The position numbers and the translations under genes are program-made. A stretch of DNA of 14,999 nt, from the NCBI GenBank assembly GCA_002509665.1, contig DADN01000183.1, positions 65,447 to 80,445 on the forward strand, given 5' to 3'. The notes beneath the pieces are model-generated. The model was given only the letters and a program-made list of their open reading frames with translations. It searched no databases and was not told where the DNA came from. This DNA comes from Methanobacterium sp. UBA8. Its GTDB lineage: Archaea > Methanobacteriota > Methanobacteria > Methanobacteriales > Methanobacteriaceae. Below, piece by piece: positions 7,969 to 14,999 of the stretch; within the stretch, counting starts at the first letter, position 1; each line of letters begins with the position of its first letter.

Positions 7969-8682
7969 ATGGTAGTTTATTTAGTAGGGGCGGGTCCAGG
8001 AGATCCCGAACTGATCACTCTCAAAGCTGTAAACGTGTTAAAAAAAGCGGATGTTGTACTGTACGACAAACTTGCAAATGAAGAAATATTAAAATATGCT
8101 GAAAATGCAAAACTGATATATGTGGGAAAACAAGCCGGGCATCACTACAAATCTCAAGATGAAATCAACGGGCTCCTTGTAGAAGAAGCAAAAGGTAATG
8201 ATGTAGTAGTACGCCTTAAAGGTGGAGATCCCTTTGTATTTGGAAGAGGGGGCGAGGAAATTCTGGCCCTTGTAGAAGAAGGAATTAATTTTGAGTTAGT
8301 TCCAGGGGTAACTTCTGCCATTGGAGTTCCTACTACAATAGGACTTCCAGTTACTCACAGAGGTGTTGCAACTTCGTTTACAGTTGTTACAGGTCATGAA
8401 GACCCAACAAAATGCAAGAAGCAGGTAGGATGGGACTTTAAAGCAGATACAATTGTGATACTTATGGGTATTGGAAATTTAGCTGAAAATACTGCTGAAA
8501 TTATGAAGCATAAAGATCCTGAAACTCCAGTTTGTGTAATTGAAAACGGTACCCTGAAAGGTCAAAGGATAATAACTGGTACTCTGGAAAATATAGCTGA
8601 AAAGGATATTAAACCTCCTGCTTTAGTGGTTATTGGAAATGTTGTTGATGTATTTAAAGAAATGAATCAAATCAGTGACTGA
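7969..8682 (+). CDS. cobA: Uroporphyrinogen-III C-methyltransferase (SUMT)
   Basis: The enzyme transfers two methyl groups from S-adenosylmethionine to C-2 and C-7 of uroporphyrinogen III to give precorrin-2, the precursor of siroheme, cobamides and coenzyme F430. SUMT motifs appear in order: [18 protein letters not shown] (residues 3-20), the DVVLYDKL segment (28-35), [18 protein letters not shown] (80-97), [21 protein letters not shown] (112-132, the SAM and substrate region), and VILMG. The 237-residue length matches stand-alone CobA, with no CysG or HemD fusion. GGTGA lies 4 bases before the ATG. It is 19 bases upstream of hemD, in the same operon and the same pathway. Confidence 0.96.
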   Translation: MVVYLVGAGPGDPELITLKAVNVLKKADVVLYDKLANEEILKYAENAKLIYVGKQAGHHYKSQDEINGLLVEEAKGNDVVVRLKGGDPFVFGRGGEEILALVEEGINFELVPGVTSAIGVPTTIGLPVTHRGVATSFTVVTGHEDPTKCKKQVGWDFKADTIVILMGIGNLAENTAEIMKHKDPETPVCVIENGTLKGQRIITGTLENIAEKDIKPPALVVIGNVVDVFKEMNQISD

Positions 8683-8701
8683 TCTATAAGAAGGCAATAT
8701 T

Positions 8702-9478
8702 ATGAAGGGATTAGAAGGTAAAAAAATTGTTATAACAAGACCTGCTGAAAGGGCTAAAGACTCAGTTGAAATGGTAAAATCTTATGGGGCAGTTCCAATT
8801 GTTACTCCTACAATTGAACTAAAAGATTCCAAGCCAGAAGAAGTGATAAAATTATGCAAGATGATAAATGAGTTGGATTGGCTTATATTTACATCTCCAC
8901 GGGCTATAAAATCATTTTTTAAACACTGCAGTCTTGAAGGTGCTGAAAATTTAAAGATCGCAACTATAGGTCCTAAAACTGAAGAGGTTTTAAATGAGTA
9001 CAACGTAAAAGCCGATCTTATCCCTGATAATTATACTGCAGAAGGACTTCTGGAAGCATTTGAGAAATTTGATGTTAACGGTATGAAAATGGGGCTTCCA
9101 AGAACCATGGTTGCAAGATACACGCTTCCACATGGACTTGAAGATATGGGTGCACAGGTTTTCCTTGCAGATGCATATAAGTCGGAGATGCCCAATGATA
9201 AATCAAAGATTTATGAGCTTATAGATGACATATTAAACAAAGAAATAGATGTTGTAATGTTTACAAGCCCTTTAACAGTTAAAAACCTTATTAAAGTTGC
9301 TAAAGAGAAAAATAAGGCAGAAATTTTAGATATATTCAGGAATAATGAACTTTTAGTTGCAGCAATTGGTCCTATAACCAAAAAGGTGCGGGATGCATAT
9401 AAAATTATTCCTGTAATGCCTGAAGTGTACACATTTAAGAATATGCTGGATAAACTGGTAGATGTGATGAATGATTAA
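8702..9478 (+). CDS. hemD: Uroporphyrinogen-III synthase
   Basis: HemD cyclises hydroxymethylbilane and inverts ring D to make uroporphyrinogen III, the substrate of CobA encoded just upstream. The family is poorly conserved, but the two-lobe pattern is readable: IVITRPAERA (residues 9-18), WLIFTSPRAIKSFF (60-73), IATIGPKTEEVL (86-97), the TAEGLLEAF motif (112-120), and in the second lobe VVMFTSPLTVKNL (184-196) and AAIGPITKK near the C-terminus. The 258 residues are normal length, and there is no signal or membrane segment. A ribosome site AAGG lies 7 bases upstream. It is 20 bases before srp19, so the three genes form one tight unit. Confidence 0.93.
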   Translation: MKGLEGKKIVITRPAERAKDSVEMVKSYGAVPIVTPTIELKDSKPEEVIKLCKMINELDWLIFTSPRAIKSFFKHCSLEGAENLKIATIGPKTEEVLNEYNVKADLIPDNYTAEGLLEAFEKFDVNGMKMGLPRTMVARYTLPHGLEDMGAQVFLADAYKSEMPNDKSKIYELIDDILNKEIDVVMFTSPLTVKNLIKVAKEKNKAEILDIFRNNELLVAAIGPITKKVRDAYKIIPVMPEVYTFKNMLDKLVDVMND

Positions 9479-9498
9479 AATTTAAGTGAGGGAAACTG

Positions 9499-9771
9499 AT
9501 GAGAACAATAATATGGCCTGCTTATATTGATTCTGAGAGGACAAAAAAAGATGGAAGACGTATTTCTAAGGAAGATGCAGTAACTTCTCCAAAAATAAGG
9601 GAAATCAACAAAGCTGCTCAAAAGCTCCATCTTAACCCTGAAGTTGAAAAATATAAATCCTATTCTAGATCATGGTGGGAATCATCTGGTAGAGTGATTG
9701 TAGATAAGAGCAACACTAAAAAAGAAACATTGATTAAAATAAGTAACATGATAAAGGGAATGAGGTCTTAA
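9499..9771 (+). CDS. srp19: Signal recognition particle subunit SRP19
   Basis: SRP19 binds the tips of helices 6 and 8 of archaeal 7S RNA and prepares the particle to accept SRP54, in the cytoplasm. The 90-residue basic protein shows the family pattern: IIWPAYIDSERTKKDGRRI (residues 4-22), the EDAVTSPKIREINKAAQKL helix, then NPEVEKYKSYSRSWWESSGR, the RNA-contacting loop and strand, and a Lys-rich C-terminus. Length is typical of archaeal SRP19. A GAGGG ribosome site precedes the ATG. It is the last gene of the cobA-hemD-srp19 unit, although its role is unrelated to tetrapyrroles, so shared transcription probably reflects housekeeping expression. Confidence 0.95.
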   Translation: MRTIIWPAYIDSERTKKDGRRISKEDAVTSPKIREINKAAQKLHLNPEVEKYKSYSRSWWESSGRVIVDKSNTKKETLIKISNMIKGMRS

Positions 9772-9902
9772 TTAATATTTTAAGGAAGTTAAGACATATA
9801 ATTTTATAATTTAAATTTAGTTGATAATTTTTAAATTCATTTGTTTTTAATTATATGCAATTAAATAGGGCAAATTAAATTTTTACCGGAGCTAAAAACG
9901 AA

Positions 9903-11312
9903 ATGGAAATCAATAAACAAGATCAAATGAACCTTGCGTTTTTGAAGGCTCATGAAATGGTCCAGAATGCTGAAGATATTAAGATATACAGCCACATCGA
10001 CTGTGATGGGATAACTGCTGGTGCAATATTATCTTCCATGCTTGATAATCTGGAGAAAGACCATGAAGTAGAATTTGTAACTCTTGATAAATTGGACAGC
10101 CTTGAACTTGAGAATGAACTTACAATATTTTCAGATCTTGGCTCTGGACAAAATATTGACAAATTAGGGAACAGTTCATCAGAAGTACTTATTTTAGATC
10201 ATCACCCTCCTTTAAGGCCGATGGTTTATGATAATCATGTGTCTGGTAAGTTCCTGGAATTAAACTGTCATTACTATGGTATAGATGGATCACATGATGT
10301 TTCAGGTGGTGGAATGTCATATTTGCTTGCACATACATTTGGATTTGATGATCTAAGCTGGTTAGGTGTCTTAAGTGCAGTAGGAGATATGCAAAACAGC
10401 ATGTCTGGGAAATTAGTGGGCTTAAATAAGGAAATTCTTGCAGCAAGTGTTCAAAATAAACTTATAGCTACAAATAATGATCTTTCTATCTATGGAAGAC
10501 AGACAAGACCAATATTTGTGGCGCTTTCATATTTTGGTGATGTTAAACTCCCTATAACAAATAGTAGGACTGAATGTATTCATATGTTGAATAAGCTTGA
10601 TATTCCAACTAAAAATGGTAAAAGAGCAAGAGTTTTATGTGATTTAACTCAGGAAGAAAAGGGTAAAATATTTTCGGAGTTGGTCCGGATGTTAAGTAAG
10701 GAAGTACCCCAAAGGTACATAAAACACGTTCCAAAACTTGTTGCTGGAGATTCTTATGACTTTTTAGGGGAACGAAAGTATTCTCCACTTCGGGATGCCA
10801 GTGAATTTTCAACTGCAGTTAATGCGTGCAGCCGCCATAAACACCCAGAAATTGCACTTAATGTCCTGAAAGGTGATAGGGGTCTTGCACTGGACGAGAT
10901 GGATCAGCTTGCGCTTGATCACAGGAGGTATCTTGCTCAAAAAATGGAATGGGTAACGGGAGAAGACAGGATTATTTCTTTAGATAACCTGCAGTATTTT
11001 GAGGGCAGCGAAATAAAAAGTGAAGTAATTGGAACTGTTGCGGGAATGATTTTAAGCTACGGTGATTGGAGAAAACCAATAATTGGATTTACACCTATTG
11101 GGGGAGATTCTGAAGGAATAAAAGTATCGCTGCGATGTTCTCGTCTTTTAGCTTATGATGGAATACATTTTGGAAATATAATAAGAAAAGTGGCAGCAAA
11201 AGTCGGAGGAAACGGCGGTGGTCACTCTGTTGCTTGTGGGGCATATATTCCTGAAGAAAATATGGACAGATTCATTAATGTATTTGATGAATATTTAGCT
11301 GGTAAAATTTAG
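9903..11312 (+). CDS. DHH-family phosphoesterase, archaeal RecJ-like single-strand nuclease
   Basis: The 469-residue protein has the DHH phosphoesterase core: HIDCDG (H31, D33, D35), SDLG (D78) and the DHH motif LDHHPP (D99-H100-H101), which together bind two metal ions. It ends in a DHHA1 domain with the glycine-rich [17 protein letters not shown] substrate loop. Archaea carry several RecJ-like proteins that degrade single-stranded DNA or RNA or bind GINS in the replisome; which of these this is cannot be told from the sequence alone. Oligoribonuclease/NrnA-like enzymes are shorter (about 320-340), which favours RecJ. The ATG at 9903 has GGAG 12 bases upstream, rather far; an internal ATG at 9927 has no better site. 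It has its own AT-rich promoter region after srp19 (TATA-like TTTATAATTTAAA around 9803). Confidence 0.88.
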   Translation: MEINKQDQMNLAFLKAHEMVQNAEDIKIYSHIDCDGITAGAILSSMLDNLEKDHEVEFVTLDKLDSLELENELTIFSDLGSGQNIDKLGNSSSEVLILDHHPPLRPMVYDNHVSGKFLELNCHYYGIDGSHDVSGGGMSYLLAHTFGFDDLSWLGVLSAVGDMQNSMSGKLVGLNKEILAASVQNKLIATNNDLSIYGRQTRPIFVALSYFGDVKLPITNSRTECIHMLNKLDIPTKNGKRARVLCDLTQEEKGKIFSELVRMLSKEVPQRYIKHVPKLVAGDSYDFLGERKYSPLRDASEFSTAVNACSRHKHPEIALNVLKGDRGLALDEMDQLALDHRRYLAQKMEWVTGEDRIISLDNLQYFEGSEIKSEVIGTVAGMILSYGDWRKPIIGFTPIGGDSEGIKVSLRCSRLLAYDGIHFGNIIRKVAAKVGGNGGGHSVACGAYIPEENMDRFINVFDEYLAGKI

Positions 11313-11342
11313 ACTTAAATTTAATATTTTTTCTTTGAAATT

Positions 11343-11358
11343 AGGATGTATCCTTTTT
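11343..11358 (+). terminator. Possible terminator downstream of the DHH nuclease gene
   Basis: AGGAT and ATCCT arms separated by GT (11343-11354) run into a T-run about 30 bases after the stop codon. The spacer is too short for a good hairpin, so the T-run may be the working part. Confidence 0.3.
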
Positions 11359-11492
11359 AATTTTTCATAATTTAATTTAATAAAAAATCTTGTTCAAGCC
11401 TTAAATGCCTTAAAAAACACAAATAAATCCTATAATTTATGAAATGCACCAGTGGTAATATAAAATAAGATAAATTTCTTTGATACTGATAG

Positions 11493-11505
11493 AAATATTA
11501 AAATA
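11493..11505 (+). promoter_or_regulatory. TATA-like promoter element of the 11529 gene
   Basis: AAATATTAAAATA is centred about 30 bases before the ATG at 11529. There is no GGTG or GGAG before that ATG, so transcription set by this box would start at or next to the start codon, giving a leaderless message. Confidence 0.4.
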
Positions 11506-11528
11506 CTTTTTTTTGCATAATTATTACT

Positions 11529-11921
11529 ATGAATAAAACATCCCCTGAATTTGAAAAATTATTTTTAACATATATCAATAAGATGGGAGAAACTCCAGGG
11601 GGTTTTATGGGTATTGTTAATTCCGATACCATTGAAAAAGGTAATCCAAAGGAGATTAGCCAATCACTGCAAAAAACAGCAGATATTCTGGAAAGTAGAC
11701 TTGAAGATATAGAATTTGAGCCATATGAATATGAAAAAGGTAAAACAAGGTTTAGATTAAAAGAAGCCTTAAACACGCTTCGTGAAATGGGAAAAGAAAT
11801 GGAAAACATGACGACTCGAGAATCAAAAGAATATCACTGGTATATAATAGCCATAGCTATGGATATCATCTCCAGCCTGTTCAATCACATTGAAATTTAT
11901 TTAACGGAACATTCTCGTTAA
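11529..11921 (+). CDS. Hypothetical protein, 130 residues
   Basis: I do not recognise this family. The frame encodes a soluble, acidic, mainly helical protein. Residues 5-20 and 41-62 look like helices, a charged segment EFEPYEYEKGKTRFR lies at 62-76, and helices follow at 77-93 and 98-125. The last helix is moderately hydrophobic (YIIAIAMDIISSLF, 105-118) but starts with charged residues and contains Asp, so a membrane segment is unlikely; it may pack in an oligomer. There are no cysteines and no metal motif. Codon use and composition match its neighbours, which supports a real gene. No ribosome site precedes the ATG, pointing to a leaderless message. It sits 54 bases before the universal stress protein gene on the same strand and may be cotranscribed with it. 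Confidence 0.7.
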   Translation: MNKTSPEFEKLFLTYINKMGETPGGFMGIVNSDTIEKGNPKEISQSLQKTADILESRLEDIEFEPYEYEKGKTRFRLKEALNTLREMGKEMENMTTRESKEYHWYIIAIAMDIISSLFNHIEIYLTEHSR

Positions 11922-11975
11922 TTTGCGTTAGTTTATGTAAAAAATTATTCAGGTTAATTATTAAAGGTGATTAAA

Positions 11976-12419
11976 ATGTATAAAAAAATATTATTGCCCA
12001 CAGATGGTTCACAGCCGGCTCTTAAAGCTGCAGAACAAGCTATATGGATTGCAGGTAAGAGTAATGCAGAACTTTTAGCATTATATGTAATTGATAATTC
12101 TTTATTTATGGGATTACCAACAGAAAAAGCAATAACAAGAGTTAAAGAAATGCTTGAGGATGAGGGAAGGAAGTCCTTTGATGCCATCATTGATATGTCA
12201 TTAAAATGCAAAAAAGAACTCAACGCTGAAATAAAATTAGTTTTTATGACCAAAGAAGGTCGTCCAGCCCGTACAATTCGTAAGACCATTGAGGAGGAAG
12301 GGATTGATCTTGTTGTTATGGGAACTGCTGGAAAACATGGTATGGACAGATTTTTACTTGGAAGTGTCGCGGAAAAAGTATTAAGAACTGCAGCATGCCC
12401 TGTATTGGTAGTACGCTAA
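11976..12419 (+). CDS. Universal stress protein (UspA family), ATP-binding type
   Basis: The 147-residue protein has the single-domain Usp fold. The first strand is [19 protein letters not shown] (residues 4-22), with the conserved Asp of the nucleotide pocket. The C-terminal signature [15 protein letters not shown] follows the G-2x-G-9x-G(S/T) rule that marks ATP-binding members, then [17 protein letters not shown]. These cytoplasmic proteins act as dimers in stress and energy-state responses; the exact role in methanogens is unknown. A frame opening at GTG 11967 is longer by three residues, but that GTG is part of the AAAGGTGA ribosome site; ATG 11976 lies seven bases after GGTG's core and starts MYKKILL. 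The small unknown gene lies just upstream. Confidence 0.94.
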   Translation: MYKKILLPTDGSQPALKAAEQAIWIAGKSNAELLALYVIDNSLFMGLPTEKAITRVKEMLEDEGRKSFDAIIDMSLKCKKELNAEIKLVFMTKEGRPARTIRKTIEEEGIDLVVMGTAGKHGMDRFLLGSVAEKVLRTAACPVLVVR

Positions 12420-12446
12420 AATTAATCATTTAAAAATAGGGGAGAT

Positions 12447-12605
12447 ATGATTATATTTGTGGACTATTTCTACTTTGTAGTGAATAATGTAACAGACTTA
12501 TTCTTTCTTAAATTCAATTTATTCTCAATTTTAAGCAATAATTTAGTATTAAGCTATTTGCTATTAATTGCAGATAAGGCCCCATTTAATAAATTAGTTA
12601 TATGA
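12447..12605 (+). CDS. Possible small hydrophobic protein, 52 residues
   Basis: An uninterrupted frame of 52 codons opens with ATG 27 bases after the universal stress protein gene. The product is rich in Phe, Leu, Ile, Val and Asn, with a hydrophobic stretch at about residues 18-41 that could span the membrane, and a short polar tail (ADKAPFNKL). GGGGAG ends only two bases before the ATG, which is too close for a normal ribosome site. AT-rich spacer DNA readily yields such frames, so this may well be spurious. Confidence 0.2.
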   Translation: MIIFVDYFYFVVNNVTDLFFLKFNLFSILSNNLVLSYLLLIADKAPFNKLVI

Positions 12606-12658
12606 TAGTGTCCTACTATTCCTATTGAAAATATTGCGCGGTAGATCTGGGTAAGTTA

Positions 12659-12671
12659 TACTATATTTTAA
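12659..12671 (+). promoter_or_regulatory. TATA-like element before the winged-helix regulator
   Basis: ACTATATTTTAAA lies about 30 bases before the ATG at 12697. A GGTG ribosome site lies between the two. Confidence 0.35.
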
Positions 12672-12696
12672 AGATTTAAATGATATTGGTGAATAA

Positions 12697-13482
12697 ATGA
12701 AAGTTTTCAAGAAAAAAGGAGAACTCACAAGGTTTCAAATCCTTGCAGAGATAGCTAAGCAGCAGCCCCACCTGAGACAAAAGGATATAGCTGAGAAACT
12801 TGGAATAACCATTCAGGCAGTCTCTGAAAATATTAAAAGCTTAACTGATGACGGCTTTGTGGAAATAAGAGAAGGAACTGCAAGGTATCATATTACAAAA
12901 AGGGGAATCGAAAAACTAAAGAAGGAAGCTGTTGACCTTAGAAAGTATGCTGATGAAGTTGTAGAAACAATGAACACTTATAAGTCGATATGGCCTGCAA
13001 TAGCAAAAGAAGAACTGAAATCTGGCCAGAATATCTGGCTTAAAATGGAAAATGGAATTTTATATGCCACAAATGAAAAAACATCTGCATCAGCAGAAGT
13101 GCTTAATGATGCAGTTTCAGGAGAAGATGTAGCTTTAACCCGATTAAATGGCACAATCGTACTTAAAAATGGTAATGTAACCATAATAAAACTTCCCACT
13201 ATAAATCAGGGAGGATCAAGGGCAGTTGATACTCATAAAATACAGGAAATATATAAAAAAGGATTTGATAGGGTGGGTATAATGGGAACAATCTCAAGGG
13301 CCGTGACAGATAAATTAAAAATTTCTCCAGATTTTGAATTTGCAACCCCTTATGCCACTGTGGCTGCAGCAAAAAGAGGTTTAAATGTCCTGGTTTTTGC
13401 TGTCGGTAACATGACTAAAAGTATAACAAAAAAAATGGACGAGGAAGGTATTCAATACAGTATAGAAGATTTTAAGAAATGA
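12697..13482 (+). CDS. Winged helix-turn-helix transcriptional regulator with conserved archaeal C-terminal domain
   Basis: Residues 10-80 form a MarR/Lrp-like winged helix: [19 protein letters not shown], the helix-turn-helix [20 protein letters not shown] (29-48) and the wing [18 protein letters not shown] short helical linker follows (81-105). The C-terminal part (about 106-261) has alternating strands, including [36 protein letters not shown] and a terminal [22 protein letters not shown] segment, which looks like a ligand or sensor domain. I believe this arrangement is a conserved family in methanogens (DUF7839-type), with unknown target genes. GGTG lies before the ATG and supports the start. 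The gene stands alone with its own promoter and is convergent with pantoate kinase; autoregulation would be usual but no operator is obvious. Confidence 0.85.
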   Translation: MKVFKKKGELTRFQILAEIAKQQPHLRQKDIAEKLGITIQAVSENIKSLTDDGFVEIREGTARYHITKRGIEKLKKEAVDLRKYADEVVETMNTYKSIWPAIAKEELKSGQNIWLKMENGILYATNEKTSASAEVLNDAVSGEDVALTRLNGTIVLKNGNVTIIKLPTINQGGSRAVDTHKIQEIYKKGFDRVGIMGTISRAVTDKLKISPDFEFATPYATVAAAKRGLNVLVFAVGNMTKSITKKMDEEGIQYSIEDFKK

Positions 13483-13524
13483 TCTGTATCACAAGGTCTG
13501 CTTTATCTTTTTGGTTATTTACTA

Positions 13525-13531
13525 TTTTTTT
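13525..13531 (+). terminator. T-run terminator of the winged-helix gene
   Basis: A run of seven T residues lies about 45 bases beyond the stop, after the T-rich stretch ATCTTTTTGG. Archaeal RNA polymerase terminates at such oligo-T runs. Confidence 0.4.
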
Positions 13532-13592
13532 AAGCCAGTTCAATCAATAACATAATATAAAAATTTAATATTAAATATGATATAACTTTAAT

Positions 13593-13676
13593 ATGGACTG
13601 GTTCATGGTTTATGTCATCTTTAGAATACTGATTATAGTGCTTATTTTGATTATCGTATTTAAAAAACTGATTTAA
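13593..13676 (+). CDS. Possible membrane mini-protein, 27 residues
   Basis: The frame opens MDWFMVYVIF, has a single Arg at position 11, then an unbroken hydrophobic run of Ile, Leu, Val and Phe (residues 12-23), and ends with KKLI. This is a textbook single membrane span with a positive C-terminal flank. There is no ribosome site, but a TATA-like AATTTAATATTAAA around 13560-13575 would fit a leaderless message. It lies in the gap between the convergent winged-helix and pantoate kinase genes, so it could be a chance frame. I know of no matching family. Confidence 0.35.
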   Translation: MDWFMVYVIFRILIIVLILIIVFKKLI

Positions 13677-13692
13677 AGTGTTGTATGAGATT

Positions 13693-14565
13693 TTATAAAA
13701 ATTTTAATCCGCTGTGGTTGAGTTTTGCAACTACTGCATTTTCAAGACTTGTATCTGGACTTTTAGAAATTGCAAAAGCTGTATTTCCCAACATAGCCAT
13801 GGATGCACCTATTGTTTCTTCTTCAAGTACAGCCACGGCTTCGCAAACTTCACTGCTCATGAGCAAGGTTTTTTCAGCAAATTTTCTTGATAATTTCATT
13901 AAATTTTCAGGCCTTGGATCACTCGTAAGTTTAAATAGCAGGTCTCGCCCTGTTGAGTTTATCCTTTCTTTATGGACTGGATCTTCAATGATATCTCCAG
14001 TATTTATTTCCCCAAAACATTTTGAAATAACATAAATGTCTTCAGACTGATTTAAGAGTATTTTATCAGTTATTCCAATTCCAGGTGCACCTTCTTTGAG
14101 CCTTAAAACAAGCCCTCCTGTTATTGCCCCTATAACATCGCCTAACCCGCTTTTCATTTCTACCTCTGCAAGATGGGCAATTTGCGCGGCTTTATTAAAT
14201 GTTAATGGCAGATTAAAGATCTTTGAAATTCCTAGAGATGCTCCAAGAGCAAATGATGCCGAAGTCCCAAATCCTGCCCCAATGGGCACATCTACATCAT
14301 GTGTGATTACTATTTTTTTGTCATCTAAATTATAATTCCTTTTAATGATCTCTATGGTTTTTTCAGTTATTGTAGCATTTCGCACGTCAGTTTTTCCATT
14401 AATTTTTATTTGTACTCCATTTCCATCACTTATTTTTGTTTTTGTTATGACTCCTTTGTCCATAACAACTCCCGCACCGCGGGACCCTTTTTTAAGGGGA
14501 TTATCATTATCTAATATCTCAAAAAACCCTGTAATGTGAGATGGAACAAATATTGAACAATTCAT
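13693..14565 (-). CDS. Pantoate kinase (GHMP kinase family)
   Basis: Pantoate kinase phosphorylates pantoate to 4-phosphopantoate, the first step of the archaeal coenzyme A route in which phosphorylation precedes joining to beta-alanine. The 290-residue protein has the GHMP-type layout: the opening VPSHITGFFEI (residues 7-17), GSRGAGVVM (27-35), the ATP-binding glycine loop DVPIGAGFGTSASFALG (92-108), GLGDVIGAITGGL in the middle and the C-terminal ASMAMLGNTAFAIS motif. The opening PSHITGFFEI is characteristic of archaeal pantoate kinase rather than of mevalonate or homoserine kinase. A GGTG ribosome site lies before the ATG, which is preceded by the repeat-bearing gap shared with the PHP-domain gene. 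It is convergent with the winged-helix gene, and its 3' end is 16 bases from the 27-residue frame on the other strand. Confidence 0.93.
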   Translation of the reverse strand: MNCSIFVPSHITGFFEILDNDNPLKKGSRGAGVVMDKGVITKTKISDGNGVQIKINGKTDVRNATITEKTIEIIKRNYNLDDKKIVITHDVDVPIGAGFGTSASFALGASLGISKIFNLPLTFNKAAQIAHLAEVEMKSGLGDVIGAITGGLVLRLKEGAPGIGITDKILLNQSEDIYVISKCFGEINTGDIIEDPVHKERINSTGRDLLFKLTSDPRPENLMKLSRKFAEKTLLMSSEVCEAVAVLEEETIGASMAMLGNTAFAISKSPDTSLENAVVAKLNHSGLKFL

Positions 14566-14958
14566 TTTAACACCTTTATTAATTTAAAGATAAAAACGAT
14601 TTAATTTGAATATTAAAGCTGTTACTTTAATAATTTTTAAATAGTGAAACCAGCAAATTTAAAATTTCATTTTATCATCTTATTTAATATAGAAAACCTG
14701 GTTATAGTTAGTAATCACCAATTTTTAGTAATGAAACCAGTATATCTAAAATTCTATTTTATCATCTTATCAAAATATTGAAGTTGATCGTGATTATCAA
14801 TTTAACAATTTTTTTTAGAAATCAGTAAAATCTAAGATTTCATTTTATCACTATATTTTAATAGGCTGTTTGACAATAAAAAGATAAGGAAAATTTCAAT
14901 ATTAATTATCTAAAAACAATTATAATTTAAATTTAAATATCATCTGGGAGGGAATCAT
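14566..14958. promoter_or_regulatory. Divergent intergenic region between pantoate kinase and the PHP-domain gene
   Basis: This gap of about 390 bases is longer than most in the window and contains no credible reading frame. It holds three degenerate direct repeats (14631-14885). A plus-strand TATA-like stretch TTATAATTTAAATTTAAATA lies at about 14920-14939, followed by GGAGGG at 14947-14952, the ribosome site of the next gene. The minus-strand promoter of pantoate kinase should lie near 14590-14640. Confidence 0.5.
14631..14885 (+). repeat. Three degenerate tandem repeats of about 86 bases
   Basis: The word TGAAACCAG occurs at 14645 and 14732, with AGAAATCAG at the matching place in copy three (14817). 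ATTTTATCA occurs at 14669, 14756 and 14842. The spacings are 87 then 85-86 bases. Copies one and two share the 15-base ATTTTATCATCTTAT exactly; copies one and three share ATTTCATTTTATCA. Each copy opens with an A/T run like AATTTTT. The later half of each unit is much more diverged. Confidence 0.75.
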
Positions 14959-14999
14959 ATAAATAAAAGAATAGACCTTCACATGCACAGTATATTCAG
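14959..14999 (+). CDS. PHP-domain protein, N-terminal fragment, apparent ATA start
   Basis: Only 13 codons are in the window. They read NKRIDLHMHSIF after the first codon, and DLHMHS matches the first metal-binding motif (DxHxH) of PHP-domain phosphoesterases; archaeal stand-alone members usually begin within a few residues of this motif. No ATG, GTG or TTG lies in frame between the upstream stop (about 14924) and the motif. GGAGGG at 14947-14952 ends six bases before an ATA at 14959, so ATA is the best-placed start; an in-frame CTG at 14944 overlaps the upstream side of that site and is less likely. Substrate is unknown. Confidence 0.7.
   Translation, partial: MNKRIDLHMHSIF

Noticed and set aside
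11398..11415. Tandem GCCTTAAA words after the DHH nuclease gene
   Set aside because: Two imperfect 9-base copies are too little to call a repeat with a function.
12605..12619. Dyad ATAGT/ACTAT before the winged-helix gene
   Set aside because: Five-base arms are expected by chance in AT-rich DNA; no second copy is near the promoter.
12633..12656. A GC-richer patch (GCGCGGTAGATCTGGG) that might be a tRNA or RNA remnant
   Set aside because: No cloverleaf arms, TPsiC loop or complementary partner can be found around it.
1..14999. A defence island, mobile element or CRISPR system
   Set aside because: All recognised genes are housekeeping or regulatory, there are no transposase, integrase, nuclease-effector or spacer-repeat signatures, and composition is even along the window.

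Overview
The window is a stretch of ordinary-looking chromosome from an AT-rich methanogenic archaeon, most likely Methanobacterium or a close relative in Methanobacteriales. The clues are an archaeal SRP19 subunit, an archaeal pantoate kinase, a separate PurS, a RecJ-like DHH nuclease of archaeal type, a geranylgeranyl-reductase-family flavoprotein, TATA-type promoters, and Shine-Dalgarno sequences of the GGTGA type. The order glmS, purC, purS, purQ, cobA, hemD matches, as far as I recall, the corresponding region of Methanothermobacter thermautotrophicus. I saw no tRNA, rRNA, CRISPR array, insertion sequence or phage gene.

Layout. Bases 1-580 hold the N-terminal part of a BASS-family membrane transporter on the minus strand. 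A divergent gap with two inverted repeats leads to a plus-strand orphan response regulator (972-1778). Three minus-strand genes follow: a geranylgeranyl-reductase-like flavoprotein (1802-2836), a QueG-like double [4Fe-4S] protein (2927-3697) and glmS (4038-5816). The glmS-purC divergent gap carries a perfect AT-only palindrome. A long plus-strand series then runs purC, purS, purQ (purine synthesis), cobA, hemD and srp19 (tetrapyrrole synthesis plus signal recognition particle). After it come a DHH/RecJ-like nuclease, a small unknown protein, a universal stress protein and a winged-helix regulator. Pantoate kinase lies on the minus strand (13693-14565). At the right edge a PHP-domain gene starts on the plus strand, apparently with an ATA codon.

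How the genes work together. PurC, PurS and PurQ supply de novo purine synthesis; PurS and PurQ act with PurL, which is not in the window. CobA and HemD turn hydroxymethylbilane into precorrin-2, the branch point to siroheme, cobamides and coenzyme F430. GlmS makes glucosamine-6-phosphate for surface glycoconjugates. Pantoate kinase starts the archaeal branch of coenzyme A synthesis. The flavoprotein and the Fe-S protein are probably redox enzymes of unknown substrate.

Several starts were moved inward from the longest frame because a GGTG or GGAG ribosome site sits just upstream of an internal start (response regulator, glmS, purC, universal stress protein, QueG-like protein). No clearly new multi-gene system is visible. 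The parts most worth a second look are a threefold degenerate repeat of about 86 bp at 14631-14885, the apparent ATA start next to it, and a 27-residue membrane mini-protein frame at 13593-13676.
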